Positions 50,367 to 60,605 of a stretch of 64,000 nt of DNA are shown piece by piece. Made by a program: the position numbers and the translations under genes. Location: NCBI GenBank assembly GCA_023091665.1, contig JALJCQ010000013.1:1674001-1738000 (forward strand), given 5' to 3'. Below the pieces are notes generated by a model. The model saw nothing but the letters and a program-made list of their open reading frames with translations. It did no database searches and had not been told where the DNA came from. The number at the start of each line of letters is the position of its first letter. The first letter of the stretch is position 1. This DNA is from Pythium myriotylum. Its lineage: Eukaryota > Oomycota > Peronosporomycetes > Pythiales > Pythiaceae.

Positions 50367-51537
50367 GGCGCCGCTTGGTTTCCCCTCGGGGTTCGCGGGG
50401 GAAGTTCGCGCGCCACCGATGGGATGGTGGCGAAATGGGCATGGCGGTGTGGACCACATAGGACATGGGTTGAAAAAAACCTGGATTTGGGTTGGGTTGA
50501 GGAGACTCCTGGAATAGGGCGATGACCTACTTTAGCAACCATGACTATTGTAGTACAGAACAAGTTAATGTCAAAACAAGGTGCAACTCAGAATGAACGA
50601 CAAACACTCTCCAAGCGAACCCATGTCGGAATCTGATTCCAGCGGAGGGCTGCGTCTTCATCTCGAGACTGCGCAGTGCTTCCCAATGCCGATCGCCTGG
50701 AACCATTGCGAAGCATGTAGAGCCTTGCACATACAGAGTGCAACGTAGCTGAGCGAGGGGCGACCCCTCTCCATCTCCTCCACTCCTCCAAACTTCAGAC
50801 TGTGAAGCAAACCCAAGATCTTCAAGTCTGAGTCTCTCCAAAACGGCCCAAATTGGGATGGAGCCGAAACCGTTTGGATTGAATGGTCGCTGCAATCATG
50901 TGTGTGTGTGGAGCTCTGGTTCGTTCCGAACGGGGCCTTTCCGCTTCTCGGGAAGGGTTGTAATCGATCAGATCTTTGACGAAGGATGGCCCCGGCCGAG
51001 AGGCGGAAAGCCCACAAGAGCAACGTGATTGCGAAATCCCGCGGCTGGGCGTGGCAACCGAGTCTTCCAGACCTCGTCTGCTTCCCCAAACCATTCCGCC
51101 TCCAAGCCAATGGGCAAGATGGATCCATTCCACGCATCGGCTCGGTCTCATGTGCTTCAGACCCGAAACCTAGCGGGGAAGGTGATGGGACAATATTATC
51201 CAATCCAAAGCGTTGAAACTGGTTTGTCATTGCAAGCACTGCTGAATCGGGTCGACTACCCCTGTGGATTGGCCAGATCGTCCCTGCTCAGGAGCCAATC
51301 CGATCGCGTATTTTCTCTACCAAGCACTGTGGCCGCAGCGAGTGGCGTGGGCAGAATGCTGGTTCGGGTGTCGTAAACGGCGCGAGAAGCAGGCGGAAGC
51401 GGCCGACCGGATCGCTGGCGAGGGAAGCGACCATCCCCTTGCACTCGGCGCAGCTGGGAGGGCTCCCGGTCAGTGCCCGAGAGGAGGAATCCCGTCACAA
51501 GTGGAAACACTCGCCCCTGGAACGACTGCCCCGCCCC
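50367..51537. other. Divergent intergenic region, nucleoporin/SLC35 transporter
   Basis: About 1.17 kb. Open frames of up to 193 codons exist on both strands, but they lack domains and good starts. A short GT run occurs near 50900. A G-rich GGGTTGGGTTG lies near 50490, resembling the longer one at 41665. No gene supported. Confidence 0.45.
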
Positions 51538-52947
51538 ATGGTCTGCAACGCCGACGTCTCCATGACTGTGCCCGCCGGAGCTGCTCCCCAGAACGGAGTG
51601 CAGTACGCCGAGATCGTCCTCAGCGATAAAGCGACCCACGACAACTCGATCAATGGGTCGGACGAGGCGGTGCTCAAGGTCGAAGAAGGCCAAGCCCACG
51701 GCCACAAGCAGGAGAAGGGCGAACGCCCACCTCAGAGCTTCTGGCTGCTCGCCTACTGCTTCGTCGGCATTATGGTGTCCTTCACGCTCAACGGAATCGT
51801 GCTCGAGAAGATGACAACCCACCGAGTGCTGGGTGAGATGTCGCTCACCTTCGTCTTCTGCTTATTCTACTCGGCCGTGGCGCTCGTGCTTCGCTTCATC
51901 AACAAGGAGAAGCCGTCGAGCATGCCACAAAGCAAACTGATGGTAGTCGGTCTGCTCGCTTTCCTCTCCACGATCTCGTCCATGGTTGCCCTTCGTTACG
52001 TGACATTCATCACCCGTATCCTTGGCAAGTCGTGCAAGTCAATCCCCATCATGGTCATGGGTATCTTCCTCGGCAAGAGCTACGCCTTGAAGAAATACCT
52101 CTCCGTCATCATTCTTTCCATCGGTGTTGCTGTCTTTCTCGTCGGTACTGCCCACGAGAAACAGCACCGTGCATCTCAGAGCAACGAAGAGCCACACAAA
52201 CCACACGTGGACAACGGCCACACTCCAAACCTCTTGCTTGGTGGCTCTTTGCTGCTGGCGTCGCTACTCTTTGACGGTGCAACGGGTGCTCTCGAAGACC
52301 GCTTTCTCGAAAAGTACCACATCGGTGCATTTGACCTCATGTACGTCCTCAACATTTGGAAGGCTGTGTTCGCTGCCGTTGGAATGGTGTTCATGGGTGA
52401 AGTTCCGACATTCGTCGAAAAGGTTGTGCCTTCGCTCGGTAACATCTTTCTCCTGAGTGCTACCGGCGCACTGGGCCAAGCATTCATCTTCTTCACCATC
52501 AGCAAATTCGGAGCTTTGACGACTTCCATCATCGGAACTTGTCGTAAAGTTCTCAGCATTGTCCTTTCAGTTGTGCTGTTCGGCCACGTGCTCTCGCTCG
52601 AACAGACTGCTGGATTGGCAATCGCGTTCTTGGGCATTGGGATGAACTGGGTTCGTATCCAAGCTTGTGAGGCGAAGAAGAACAAGGCTAAGGAACCTGA
52701 AGTCAAGGACGCTGAAGCCGAGGACCTTCTTGAGGCGAGCGATGAGACTGTCGACTCGGAAGAGAGTGACGAGGACTTGTCTCCTACAAACCGTCAGGAC
52801 TTGCTCAGTATGAAGCCGCGCGAGGAGGTTCTCGTCTCCAAGGACGTCGAGCGTGGCTTGGAGCTAGTCAACGTGTGGCACCGCCACCACGAGCACGAAC
52901 ACACGCCATCAGCAAATAGCCACGATCTTGCTGCGCAGGCTGTGTAG
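51538..52947 (+). CDS. SLC35/UAA-family nucleotide-sugar (or ER nucleotide) transporter
   Basis: 469 aa, single exon, ATG at 51538 (ccccATGg). Ten or so hydrophobic helices from residue ~85 to 390. The UAA-family motif FITRILGKSCKSIPIMVMGI, then LTTSIIGTCRKVLSIVLS near the end, closely follow the SLC35B1/SLC35B2-type plan. A luminal loop of ~35 polar residues separates the two halves (HEKQHRASQ...HTPN), and the C-terminal ~75 residues are acidic and probably cytosolic. SLC35B1-type proteins act in the ER/Golgi membrane, carrying UDP-sugars or exchanging ATP/ADP. The exact substrate cannot be assigned. Confidence 0.9.
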   Translation: MVCNADVSMTVPAGAAPQNGVQYAEIVLSDKATHDNSINGSDEAVLKVEEGQAHGHKQEKGERPPQSFWLLAYCFVGIMVSFTLNGIVLEKMTTHRVLGEMSLTFVFCLFYSAVALVLRFINKEKPSSMPQSKLMVVGLLAFLSTISSMVALRYVTFITRILGKSCKSIPIMVMGIFLGKSYALKKYLSVIILSIGVAVFLVGTAHEKQHRASQSNEEPHKPHVDNGHTPNLLLGGSLLLASLLFDGATGALEDRFLEKYHIGAFDLMYVLNIWKAVFAAVGMVFMGEVPTFVEKVVPSLGNIFLLSATGALGQAFIFFTISKFGALTTSIIGTCRKVLSIVLSVVLFGHVLSLEQTAGLAIAFLGIGMNWVRIQACEAKKNKAKEPEVKDAEAEDLLEASDETVDSEESDEDLSPTNRQDLLSMKPREEVLVSKDVERGLELVNVWHRHHEHEHTPSANSHDLAAQAV

Positions 52948-53054
52948 AGACCTCCACTACTATTTACAGAGGCTGATTCATGGACTAGAGGCCATCACAC
53001 ACAGTAATTTAAATACAAATAGGAGTCCACGTCTACTCAGGCTGCGCCGACATG

Positions 53055-53864
53055 TTAATGTGCAGCTGCGGCTGCCGCAGCTGCAGCTTGCTTTTCGGCT
53101 TGCTTCTTCTTTTTGGTGTGTTCCGCGATGCGCTCCTTCAGCTCTTTAATCTCAATGTCGGTGTGCACTAGAGCATCCTTGGCGTCCTGAAGTTCGTCCT
53201 TTACGAACTGTTGGGCTTGGGCCAGAGTCTTCAAGATCGCGACGTCTGAGTAACTTGGCAGATGCTCTTGCATCGGATGTGGTGGGGCCTCCCGTTCGGG
53301 GCCTGCCATGAGCTTCTTGTAGAAGAACTCGGTTGGCTCATTAAAGACAAGTTCGTCGTAGAACTCGCTGACAACCGGCTACCACCACGCGGAACGTCAG
53401 AAGAGTGAGGCGAGGCATGGTTTGCGTCGACCAACCGACCTTTTTCGTGCTGGCAGGCTGGTTGTTTGGCGGGTACAACGCGAGCATGTGGATGATGTCA
53501 ATGGGCTTCTCGTTCGGATCGTGGAAGTGCAGCTGGATGCGAGTCTCGAACTCGCCCCAGCCATACTCGGTAACTTCATACGGCGGCTCTGTCAGCACTG
53601 GAGAGCACAATCAGAGTGAGAACCGTCCGCGTGCCATCAATCGAAATGAAGCTGCGCACCCCTCACAGGGTTCGCGAAGCTCGCGTGGAGCGTGATGACC
53701 ACTTTCGAGAGCATGTATGAGAGGTCCTCGTTGTCGGCGCCGCGCACGTAGATGGACCATCTATGCGTCTTGGTTTCCTCCGATTTGCGCCCGAGATACG
53801 CGGCGATCGAGCCGTAGATGATCGGCTTGGCCACCACGACATTCTTCTGCCGCACGTCCGACAT
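53055..53864 (-). CDS. YEATS4: YEATS-domain protein, YAF9/GAS41 type, 3 exons
   Basis: Exons 53660-53864, 53440-53597 and 53055-53378 give 228 aa. The YEATS domain fills residues ~10-150: KPIIYGSIAAYLGRK, HRWSIYVRGADNEDLSYMLS, LHASFANPVRVLTEPPYEV across the first junction, EYGWGEFETRIQLHFHD, STKKPVVSEFYDELVF across the second. The donor that preserves the frame is GGTGCGC rather than the tempting GTGAGG four bases earlier. A C-terminal coiled coil (ILKTLAQAQQFVKDELQDAK) ends in Lys-rich and poly-Ala sequence. YAF9/GAS41 reads acylated histone H3 in SWR1/NuA4 complexes. Confidence 0.94.
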
Positions 53865-53984
53865 GCTGCTTGTGTGGGATTGCTGTCGCTTGGACCGGTC
53901 CAATGAACCTACTTTGGATAGGTTTAACTCTGGAGCTCAACCCACTTTTGAAAATGTTTTCGCGGGCTTGGCGATCAGACCACG

Positions 53985-55034
53985 ATGAAGAGAAAGCACG
54001 AAGGTGCCGCCGGCGCCGGCGACGCGGCCCTGAAGACGAGCGGCGAGAGCGCAGCAGGTACGCGCATGGATGGGGCAGCGACGCAGCGTCGCGGTGGCGT
54101 CGGCCGGTCGCTCTGCTCGGAGGCGATCGGGTCGCGTGGCATTGCCGGCTCGAAGTTTGAACGAGGGATCTCTGTGGTAACGCAGACGCGGATGAAAGCA
54201 TCGACGTGCAGGCATTCTTTGTGCGAGACTGTGACGCGGCTGCCAAGGTATGGCAGTTGGATGGGAAAATGGGACGCCATGCTTTGTACGCTTTTGTTCT
54301 GAGCGGTTCCGCGGCGCAGCAACTCATCGACCATGCAAAGCGCCGGTGCGACGAGCTGAAGAAAGAGTTTGGCAAGGCGAAGAGCGCAATTCTTCAAGAG
54401 ATTGTCGCACAAAAAGAGAACCTCCCTACTGAAGAAGATGGTAAGGACGCACAGTTTAGAGTCGAGAGCCAAGGAGTGGAGGATGCTGGGATGCTCAAGG
54501 TCCCTTTGACCAGATGAGGAGGAAGAGGCACCCTTGGCGTACGATATTATTGTCCAGTGTGCCGAAGGGCCGTACAAAGGCAACAGTTATATCCTTCACA
54601 TGGATCTGGTGCGCTATCACTCGTTCGAAGGCGCCATAAGCATGAGAAATCTGACATTCTTGGCGTGCGTAGGAACATCCAACATGTTTAATTGGTCGAT
54701 CGACTGGCAAAAAGTTCCGAGTCCCACACGGTTTGAGTTTCCCAAAGGACAGTGAGCTTTCGACGACGCATGGACAGGTAAGGTTTCCAATATGGCTGAT
54801 TTGATGGTCTAAGCAGTCAACTCGAACTGAGGCGTGCCGTGCGATTCTACGTAGTTGCGGTTGGATCAAGACGGGAACCTCTTTTTTACAGATCTTGACA
54901 GTACGAATGGGTCGTACCTCAACGATAGTTACCTCACTCCTCAAGAGCCCACTCGGCTGAGTTTGACAGAACCATCAAAATTCTCGCTGGGAGGCAGTGA
55001 GCTCGTCATGTCGATAGTCAAGCGACCTAGTTAA
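53985..55034 (+). CDS. FHA-domain protein, 5 exons
   Basis: Exons 53985-54057, 54186-54440, 54514-54608, 54673-54777 and 54855-55034 agree in phase and give 235 aa. The C-terminal half is an FHA phosphothreonine-binding domain: [26 protein letters not shown] (GRS loop), [14 protein letters not shown] (SxxH), [12 protein letters not shown] (the NG loop), [13 protein letters not shown]. All core FHA residues are present. The N-terminal ~100 residues are helical and charged ([19 protein letters not shown], then a Lys-rich helix), not matched to a family I know; a basic KRKH at the start could be nuclear targeting. The start shares a short promoter with the YEATS gene. The partner phosphoprotein is unknown. 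Confidence 0.88.
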
Positions 55035-55259
55035 TCCCCATTGAGGTCATCTACTGCTTTGTTGTACACTTGAACGCCACGAAAGACGGGAGTTTCGATT
55101 ATATTTCCATCATTCACACAGCTTGGTGGCCCCCAACCTTCCGAGTACAATAGTATGTGGTTCGCTTCCGATGTTCACATGCTCAGAATTGCGCACTACG
55201 ATTCTTGTCACAACGCTGCTCTAGTGGTCGCAGAGTACGCACCGCCCATTCTCTCCAGT

Positions 55260-55634
55260 CTACGATCGGTTGAGCTTCTCCTTAATATCCTCCACGAGCT
55301 TGTCGGCTTTGTCCAGCTTCGCCTGAGCGTCGCTGTCGCCCTTGAACGCGAGCTGGCAGGTCGTCCAGCTCGATCCGGCACCAGCACCAGCGCCGAAGCC
55401 CGTCAGCACACCGCGCGCCCCGCCCGTACCTAGTCGCAATGATCACTCTCACGGTCAGCTCAGCGGATTTCCAGGAGCTACGAGGCAAGACTTACGCGCT
55501 AGCACGAGAGACGTGAGGCCGCCGGCGACGAGCCCAGCCGAGAAGTGGAGCGTGAAGTTCTCAATGCACTTGTCCCACTTCTCCGAGATGCGGTACTCGG
55601 ACGGGATCTCGTTCTTGGCGCCGTCGCTGCTCAT
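55260..55634 (-). CDS. MIC10: MIC10-like MICOS subunit, 2 exons
   Basis: Exons 55496-55634 and 55260-55429, 102 aa. Residues ~15-30 read RISEKWDKCIENFTLHF, matching the MIC10 pattern (KWDxCL...). Two short membrane segments follow: FSAGLVAGGLTSLVLA with a glycine motif, and a second rich in GxGxG (LTGFGAGAGAGSSWTTCQ). Glycine-rich membrane hairpins let MIC10 oligomerise and bend the inner mitochondrial membrane at crista junctions. A C-terminal helix (QAKLDKADKLVEDIKEKLN) extends beyond typical MIC10. Assignment rests on length, topology and motifs. Confidence 0.8.
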
Positions 55635-55815
55635 GGTTCTTCGGCCCGATGACTCGCTTGGTCCAGTTTTTCAGACGTGAGCGGCTCCGTTCACAAAGAC
55701 AAGGAACTACCGCAGTCCCTTGTCCGAGCCCTCCGTCCCGTATTTTGGAGTGAAAGTACCGGTTTGATTACCGGTTCTGCTCGAAAGTGTGCCCACTTCG
55801 ACCACCAGCAGAAGA

Positions 55816-57215
55816 ATGGAGGAGGAGAGTGTCGTGCTGCTCGGCGTCGTCCACGAGAAGCAAGGCGTGGACGACGCGTCGCCGTACGTGAGCAAGGCCG
55901 GCGGACGACCGGTAGCGTAGACGCTGTTGGAGTGCGCGCGCTCCCATCGAGACGCTGACGTCAGCTGATGTGAGGTACGCAGGCGTGGTACTCGGACGTG
56001 GCACCCACAGAAGCGCAGTCGCTTGTTTGCCCCAAGTGCAGCCATGGGCTCTTCCTCGTCGCGCAGGTAGGTGGTCGTGGCGATAAGGCATTGATTGAGC
56101 TAGAGCTCAGCGCTGGTCCTCGTGTCTTATAGGTGTACGCGCCTGTTGACGCCGATCGATCCCTGTACATCTTCGGCTGCAACTCACCTGACTGCACCGA
56201 CACTCCTGGCAGGTGAGCGACACGCGACGACGATAAAGTATGCCCAAACTCACGGATTATAATGGCTAGCTGGCGCGTGCTGCGGGATCAAGTGGAGCCT
56301 CCAAGCACACAACCTGTTCCCGAGAAACAGGTGAAGGATGTCACTCCCCCTCCTGCGCCAAAAGCAACGTCTGGCTGGGACGCCGGGGGTGACGATAGCG
56401 ACTGGAGTGAAGACGAGGAAGAAAAGCCGTCTGGTGGTGATTTGCACGGAGGATCTTTCGACATTGAAGCGCTTCTTCAACAACGTGATGATGCGATGAA
56501 GTCGACTGCAGTCCCAAACAGTGCCCCCGTGAAAGCACCTGAGGACAAGACCAAGTTTGCAGTTGCTGGAGTGACACAAACAAGTGGCGTGCTTAATGCG
56601 TTCCCAGCACTCCCCATTGAGGTAATCAATGAGCCATATGAAGACTATGTCAAGGAGAACGACTACTCGCATGAAAACGAACTTCTTCAGGCGTACATGA
56701 AGTCTGAAGAGGAAGAGAAATCAGCTGATTTAAGTGACTTGAGACGCATTCTCTCAAGTGCAAAGAAAGGAGATGCAAGTACGGCCACTGGAGGAGCTTC
56801 ATCGGGCGAATCGTACGAGCGAACACCGGCCCAACTGAAGCACTTTCAGCGTTTCCAGAAGCGGATTAGTCGTTGTCCACTCCAAGTGCTCCGCTATGAT
56901 TATGGGGGCGAGCCACTCTGGCCCACTCCGGTGCAGAAAAGTAAGGTCAAAGTACCCAAATGTGCATGCGGGGAAGACCGATCCTTCGAGATGCAGCTCA
57001 CACCCACAATCAACTACTTTCTCAAAGTCGACGACTTCGCCCACAAGCAGCTCGAGCGACCGCAAGCTGCGGCTAATGGTCGTGGTGCCCCTTCAGCTGC
57101 TGCTGCATCTGTGGGTGGGGGTATGGACTGGGCCAGCGTCGTGGTGTACTCGTGTCCAAAGAGCTGCTCGCGTAGTGTTGAGGAATTTGTCTACGTGTTG
57201 CCGTCTCAGTCTTGA
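55816..57215 (+). CDS. PDCD2/TSR4-family ribosome assembly chaperone, 4 exons
   Basis: Exons 55816-55911, 55983-56066, 56133-56212 and 56270-57215, 401 aa. N-terminal PDCD2 half: VVLLGVVHEKQG, SPYVSKAGGRPAWYSD, a zinc-binding CPKC, LFLVAQVYAPVD, LYIFGCNSPDC and WRVLRDQ. C-terminal half: FQKRISRCPLQVLRYDYGG, PLWPTP, then CACGEDRSFEMQLTP and a final CPKSC. The two halves are separated by a ~150-residue acidic, low-complexity linker, as in PDCD2L. Members are dedicated chaperones of ribosomal protein uS5 (RPS2) in 40S biogenesis. All cysteine pairs are intact. Confidence 0.95.
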
Positions 57216-57342
57216 GATCTCGGGTCCCCATAGAATGCCTTGTCTTTCAATGATTACATTCAAGCAACCTTCGCAAACACCTTCCACTCGTTTTCTGTGA
57301 TTGGCGTCTTTGGCCCAATCGCATAGGACTGCGCCAAGCCTC

Positions 57343-59665
57343 ATGCGCGCGTGGCAACGATGGGCCGTGCGCAGCCGGCGCCGCGCCGTCTTGGCGCCAA
57401 GAGTGGTCGAGTCGACTGCGGCTCGCGGAGCTGCTCATGGGCTACGAGAGTTCGCGACCGTGTCCAAGTACCCGACCAATGACGAGTCGGAGCTGCTGGC
57501 CACGAACGAAGATCGCGATGCCTCGCACCTCGTGTGCGGCAAGTGCAGCTCTCCTATCAGCAAGACACAAGACCTCGTTTTCTTCAAGTGGTATGTGGAT
57601 GAGTGAGACTCGCTCGCAGCCGGAGTAGCAGAAATGACGCGTGCTCTGTCGTCCGCAGGCGTAGCGGCATTCACGTGTCGTGCATGACCCAGTCCCCGCT
57701 GCAGCATCTGCGCGCCAACACGCACTGGAATCGTGACGAGAACGCGTGGAAGAAGTACAAACTCCATTGCCTCACGTGTGACCACACCGTCGGGTCGATT
57801 GCGCGCGTGTTTAACTCGGATAAGATCCTGTTCAGTGCGAAAGAGGTGGCTATCCAAATGCCCGAGCACCAGTCGCCGATGATATCCCTTTCTGGCTACC
57901 CATCATCCATGCTGGGCTTCTCCATGTGGTCAGAGCTGCTGCTAATGCTCGAATCTCAACCAAATCTGAAGTCTCAGCTCGGGATCCGACGGGTGAGTGT
58001 CAAAACTATCCACGCGAGCAAGGACTCGTACTAAAGTCGCTGTTCGTCCATCTAGGTGGACAACATTCGAGATTTCAGTGTAGCGAAGAAAGAGATCAAC
58101 ACAGAGTTGCTGCTTGCGAGTGATCTGAACTCCCTTTTCGACGTCGTCGACAAACACGTAAGCGCAGGAACTGACTCAACTGACCTCGATTCATCAATAA
58201 CCTGTCCACTCCTAGATTAACGTCATGAACCACGTCAACGTCATGACTGCTTTTCGTCGGGCGTCCGTCTTAGCTGCAGCTACGAAGAAGTCCACTGTAC
58301 GTGCCGTGTGGAATCGACAGAAAATAGGATAAGCTTGACTTAACACGTGTGCCTCCAACCAGCTCGCGGTATCTGCACCTCGCTTTTCAGTTCGATCTGA
58401 AGCCCCTGAGGATGAGCTTATGGACTTACCCGTACACGCCCTTGTCGACCCAAAAAAGGAAAAAGCCGCTGCTGATGCTATCAACAAGAGGTACAAGAAC
58501 GTGTGTTTTGTCACAACAATTGAAGCTAATTATGTTTTCAGGCTTTGGAAACTCGTCGACTCAGTCGAAGGATTGATGAATTTCGGGATTAACGCGGTTC
58601 AAAACCCTCAGCAGCTCACAAGCTTGGCTTCAGCGTTGTGGAGATTGAACATTGGCAGACCTTCGATTTTGCGGTATGATGTGTTGTTTATCCCCGCGAA
58701 GTGCCTTACTCACGCATCTGATGCACGCACTCAGGCCGATGTGTATGCAGACGCTGAAGCTCATCCAAGATGAGAACACCAAGATCAATGCTCACACGGC
58801 CTCCATGATTGCGTCCGCGGCTGCGCACTTGTCCAGCAAGGAAATCCGACAGGAACCGTGGATGCGCGACATTCTCTTTGCCGCTGCTGATGTTGCTCTT
58901 GAGGACTCGAACGCTTTCGAGGACACAATGGCGCTGCATGACATGTTATTGCCATTGGGTCGTTCGCTCGTGCTGACAGGTCATTTCCATGAGGCTTTTT
59001 TTCGGCGCCTATTTCAAGCTTTCAACGGTGGTTTGCTTGAGAACGCCACACCTCCAAGTCAACAAGCACACTTTGCAATAAAGTCATGGCAAGCGAGAGT
59101 TTATCAAATCCACCTCGACAATCTGCTTGCAGGACGCAATGCGGATGTTCTGCTTGATGACAGAGAGCGGTTAAACAAATATCAAGCAGCATTTGCTGCT
59201 TACGAGAAGCAAGTGAAGAACACGCGATTCCGCACGCGTCACTTGGTAGCGTCTGCGTTAGAGTCGATGGAGTTACGGCCGATGGCTCTTCACGCGGTGG
59301 GGCCTGAAGGCTACATCGTGGACATCGCGCTTATCGCGCAAAAGATTGCCATCGAGATCAATACAGAAGAGTCGTATTTAGCGCAAGATCCAAGACTCGA
59401 AGATGAACTTCGAAACGAGAGTCTCGCGGGTGTTGGATTCAAGCACCAGTTGCACACAATCCTTCCATTTGCAGATGTGAAGGCTCGCCATTTGGAGCAT
59501 TATGGATGGATTGTCGTCCAGTTGCATGGTGGCGAGTTTATGGAGATCGAGGACCAGGAGAAGCGGGTCGAGTATTTGAGCATGCTTATTGAGATCGCCA
59601 CGTATTCGAGAGCTCAGGCGCTCCTCGCAGATCAGGGGCATAGTGGAGAGAATGGAAAGAGATAA
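57343..59665 (+). CDS. Mitochondrial RAP-domain protein with N-terminal zinc-binding-like module, 7 exons
   Basis: Exons 57343-57590, 57659-57992, 58056-58157, 58216-58296, 58363-58490, 58542-58673 and 58735-59665; all junctions are GT-AG and in phase, giving 651 aa. The N-terminus is Arg/Ala-rich without acids and ends REFATVSK, a credible mitochondrial presequence. Residues ~65-150 hold HLVCGKC and LHCLTCDHTVGSIARVF, a CxxC/CxxC pair resembling the Yippee/Mis18 fold. Helical repeats follow (NSLFDVVDKHINVMNHVNVM), and the C-terminus is a RAP domain (YIVDIALIAQKIAIEINTEE ... HYGWIVVQLHGGEF). RAP proteins act in organellar RNA metabolism. If two genes are fused here by mis-splicing, the break would be at 57992/58056. 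Confidence 0.82.
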
Positions 59666-59744
59666 ACACAGGCGACAAATTTCGAGCATAGACGACTATT
59701 AAAGACATGTCACCTACCAATAATCATACGCAATTGCGTGGATT

Positions 59745-60605
59745 TCAGTCCTTCTTCGACTTTTTCTTCTTGGACTTCTTCTCCTTCTTAATTGACTCTT
59801 CGTCGACCGAGACCTCGGTCTCACCATCCTCGGTCTTGCGTTTCTTGGATTTCTTGGTCGTAACTACGACAGTTTCCTCTTCTTCCTCTTGGTCTTCACT
59901 TCGCCGCTTCGATTTCTTCTGCTTTTTCTCTTTCTTTGCCTCCTGGACTACCTCTTCCACAACCTCTTCCTCCTCCTGTTGCTTCGCCTTCTTCTCTTTC
60001 TTGCTCTTTTTCTCTTTCTTGGCTTTCTTCTCCTTCTTGGCTTTCTTCTCCTTCTTGCTCTTCTTCTCCTTCTTGCTCTTACTGGCAGTCTCATCACTGT
60101 CCTCACTACGTTCAGACTCGCTCTCCTTCTCGTTTTCTTCGCCCTCCAGTTCGCCATCCTCATTGAAATGTTTATGCGAGTAGCCCCCTTCGCCTTGTCG
60201 CACAAACATCGAGTAGAGTCCGTTGTCCGGCAGGCCATCTTCTCGCACGCCGTTCTTGCGGCGGATACCAGCGGCGGAGCCGAAGCCGAGGCCACCGACC
60301 TTGCCGCCGGGGCGTAGCTTCGCGAGCGTGTCGTGAAGTGCGATGAGCTTGTGCTCCTCCATGGTCTTCTCAATCAATGACGCTTCGCGACGCAGCTCCT
60401 CGAATTGATTGGCGGCCTGCAACAGCTGCGACGTGTGAACATATACTTCGTTTAAGTGACATGTAATGTCATGGGCTGTGACAAAATGACAGGTTGGGTC
60501 GTCGGTTTTCCATGAAGATCTTGAAGCGACGCGATGGCAGCAGCGACCCACGAAGCGACTGAGAAGACAGTCTTGTGACAAATCCGTCGTCACCGCACCG
60601 AGCAT
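59745..60605 (-). CDS. Lysine-rich (KKEK-repeat) protein, probably nucleolar
   Basis: 286 aa if the ATG at 60605 is used; an internal ATG (MEEHKLIALHDTL) or an unseen 5' exon is equally possible, as the first ~60 residues are Cys/Arg-rich and look non-coding. Then a helix (QLLQAANQFEELRREASLI), a Gly-rich segment (KLRPGGKVGGLGFGSAAG), DGLPDNGLYSMFVRQGEGGY and FNEDGELEGE. The last ~130 residues alternate acidic stretches with repeated KKEKKSKKEKKAK units. This composition is typical of nucleolar or chromatin-associated proteins. I do not recognise the family. Confidence 0.65.
   Translation of the reverse strand: MLGAVTTDLSQDCLLSRFVGRCCHRVASRSSWKTDDPTCHFVTAHDITCHLNEVYVHTSQLLQAANQFEELRREASLIEKTMEEHKLIALHDTLAKLRPGGKVGGLGFGSAAGIRRKNGVREDGLPDNGLYSMFVRQGEGGYSHKHFNEDGELEGEENEKESESERSEDSDETASKSKKEKKSKKEKKAKKEKKAKKEKKSKKEKKAKQQEEEEVVEEVVQEAKKEKKQKKSKRRSEDQEEEEETVVVTTKKSKKRKTEDGETEVSVDEESIKKEKKSKKKKSKKD

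Noticed and set aside
50658..51239. A 193-codon minus-strand open frame upstream of the SLC35 gene
   Set aside because: No recognisable motif, and overlapping frames on the other strand are similarly open, which points to non-coding GC-rich sequence.
53661..53666. GTGAGG as the first donor site of the YEATS gene
   Set aside because: Using it breaks the frame; GTGCGC four bases on restores the conserved ANPVRVLTEPPYE junction.
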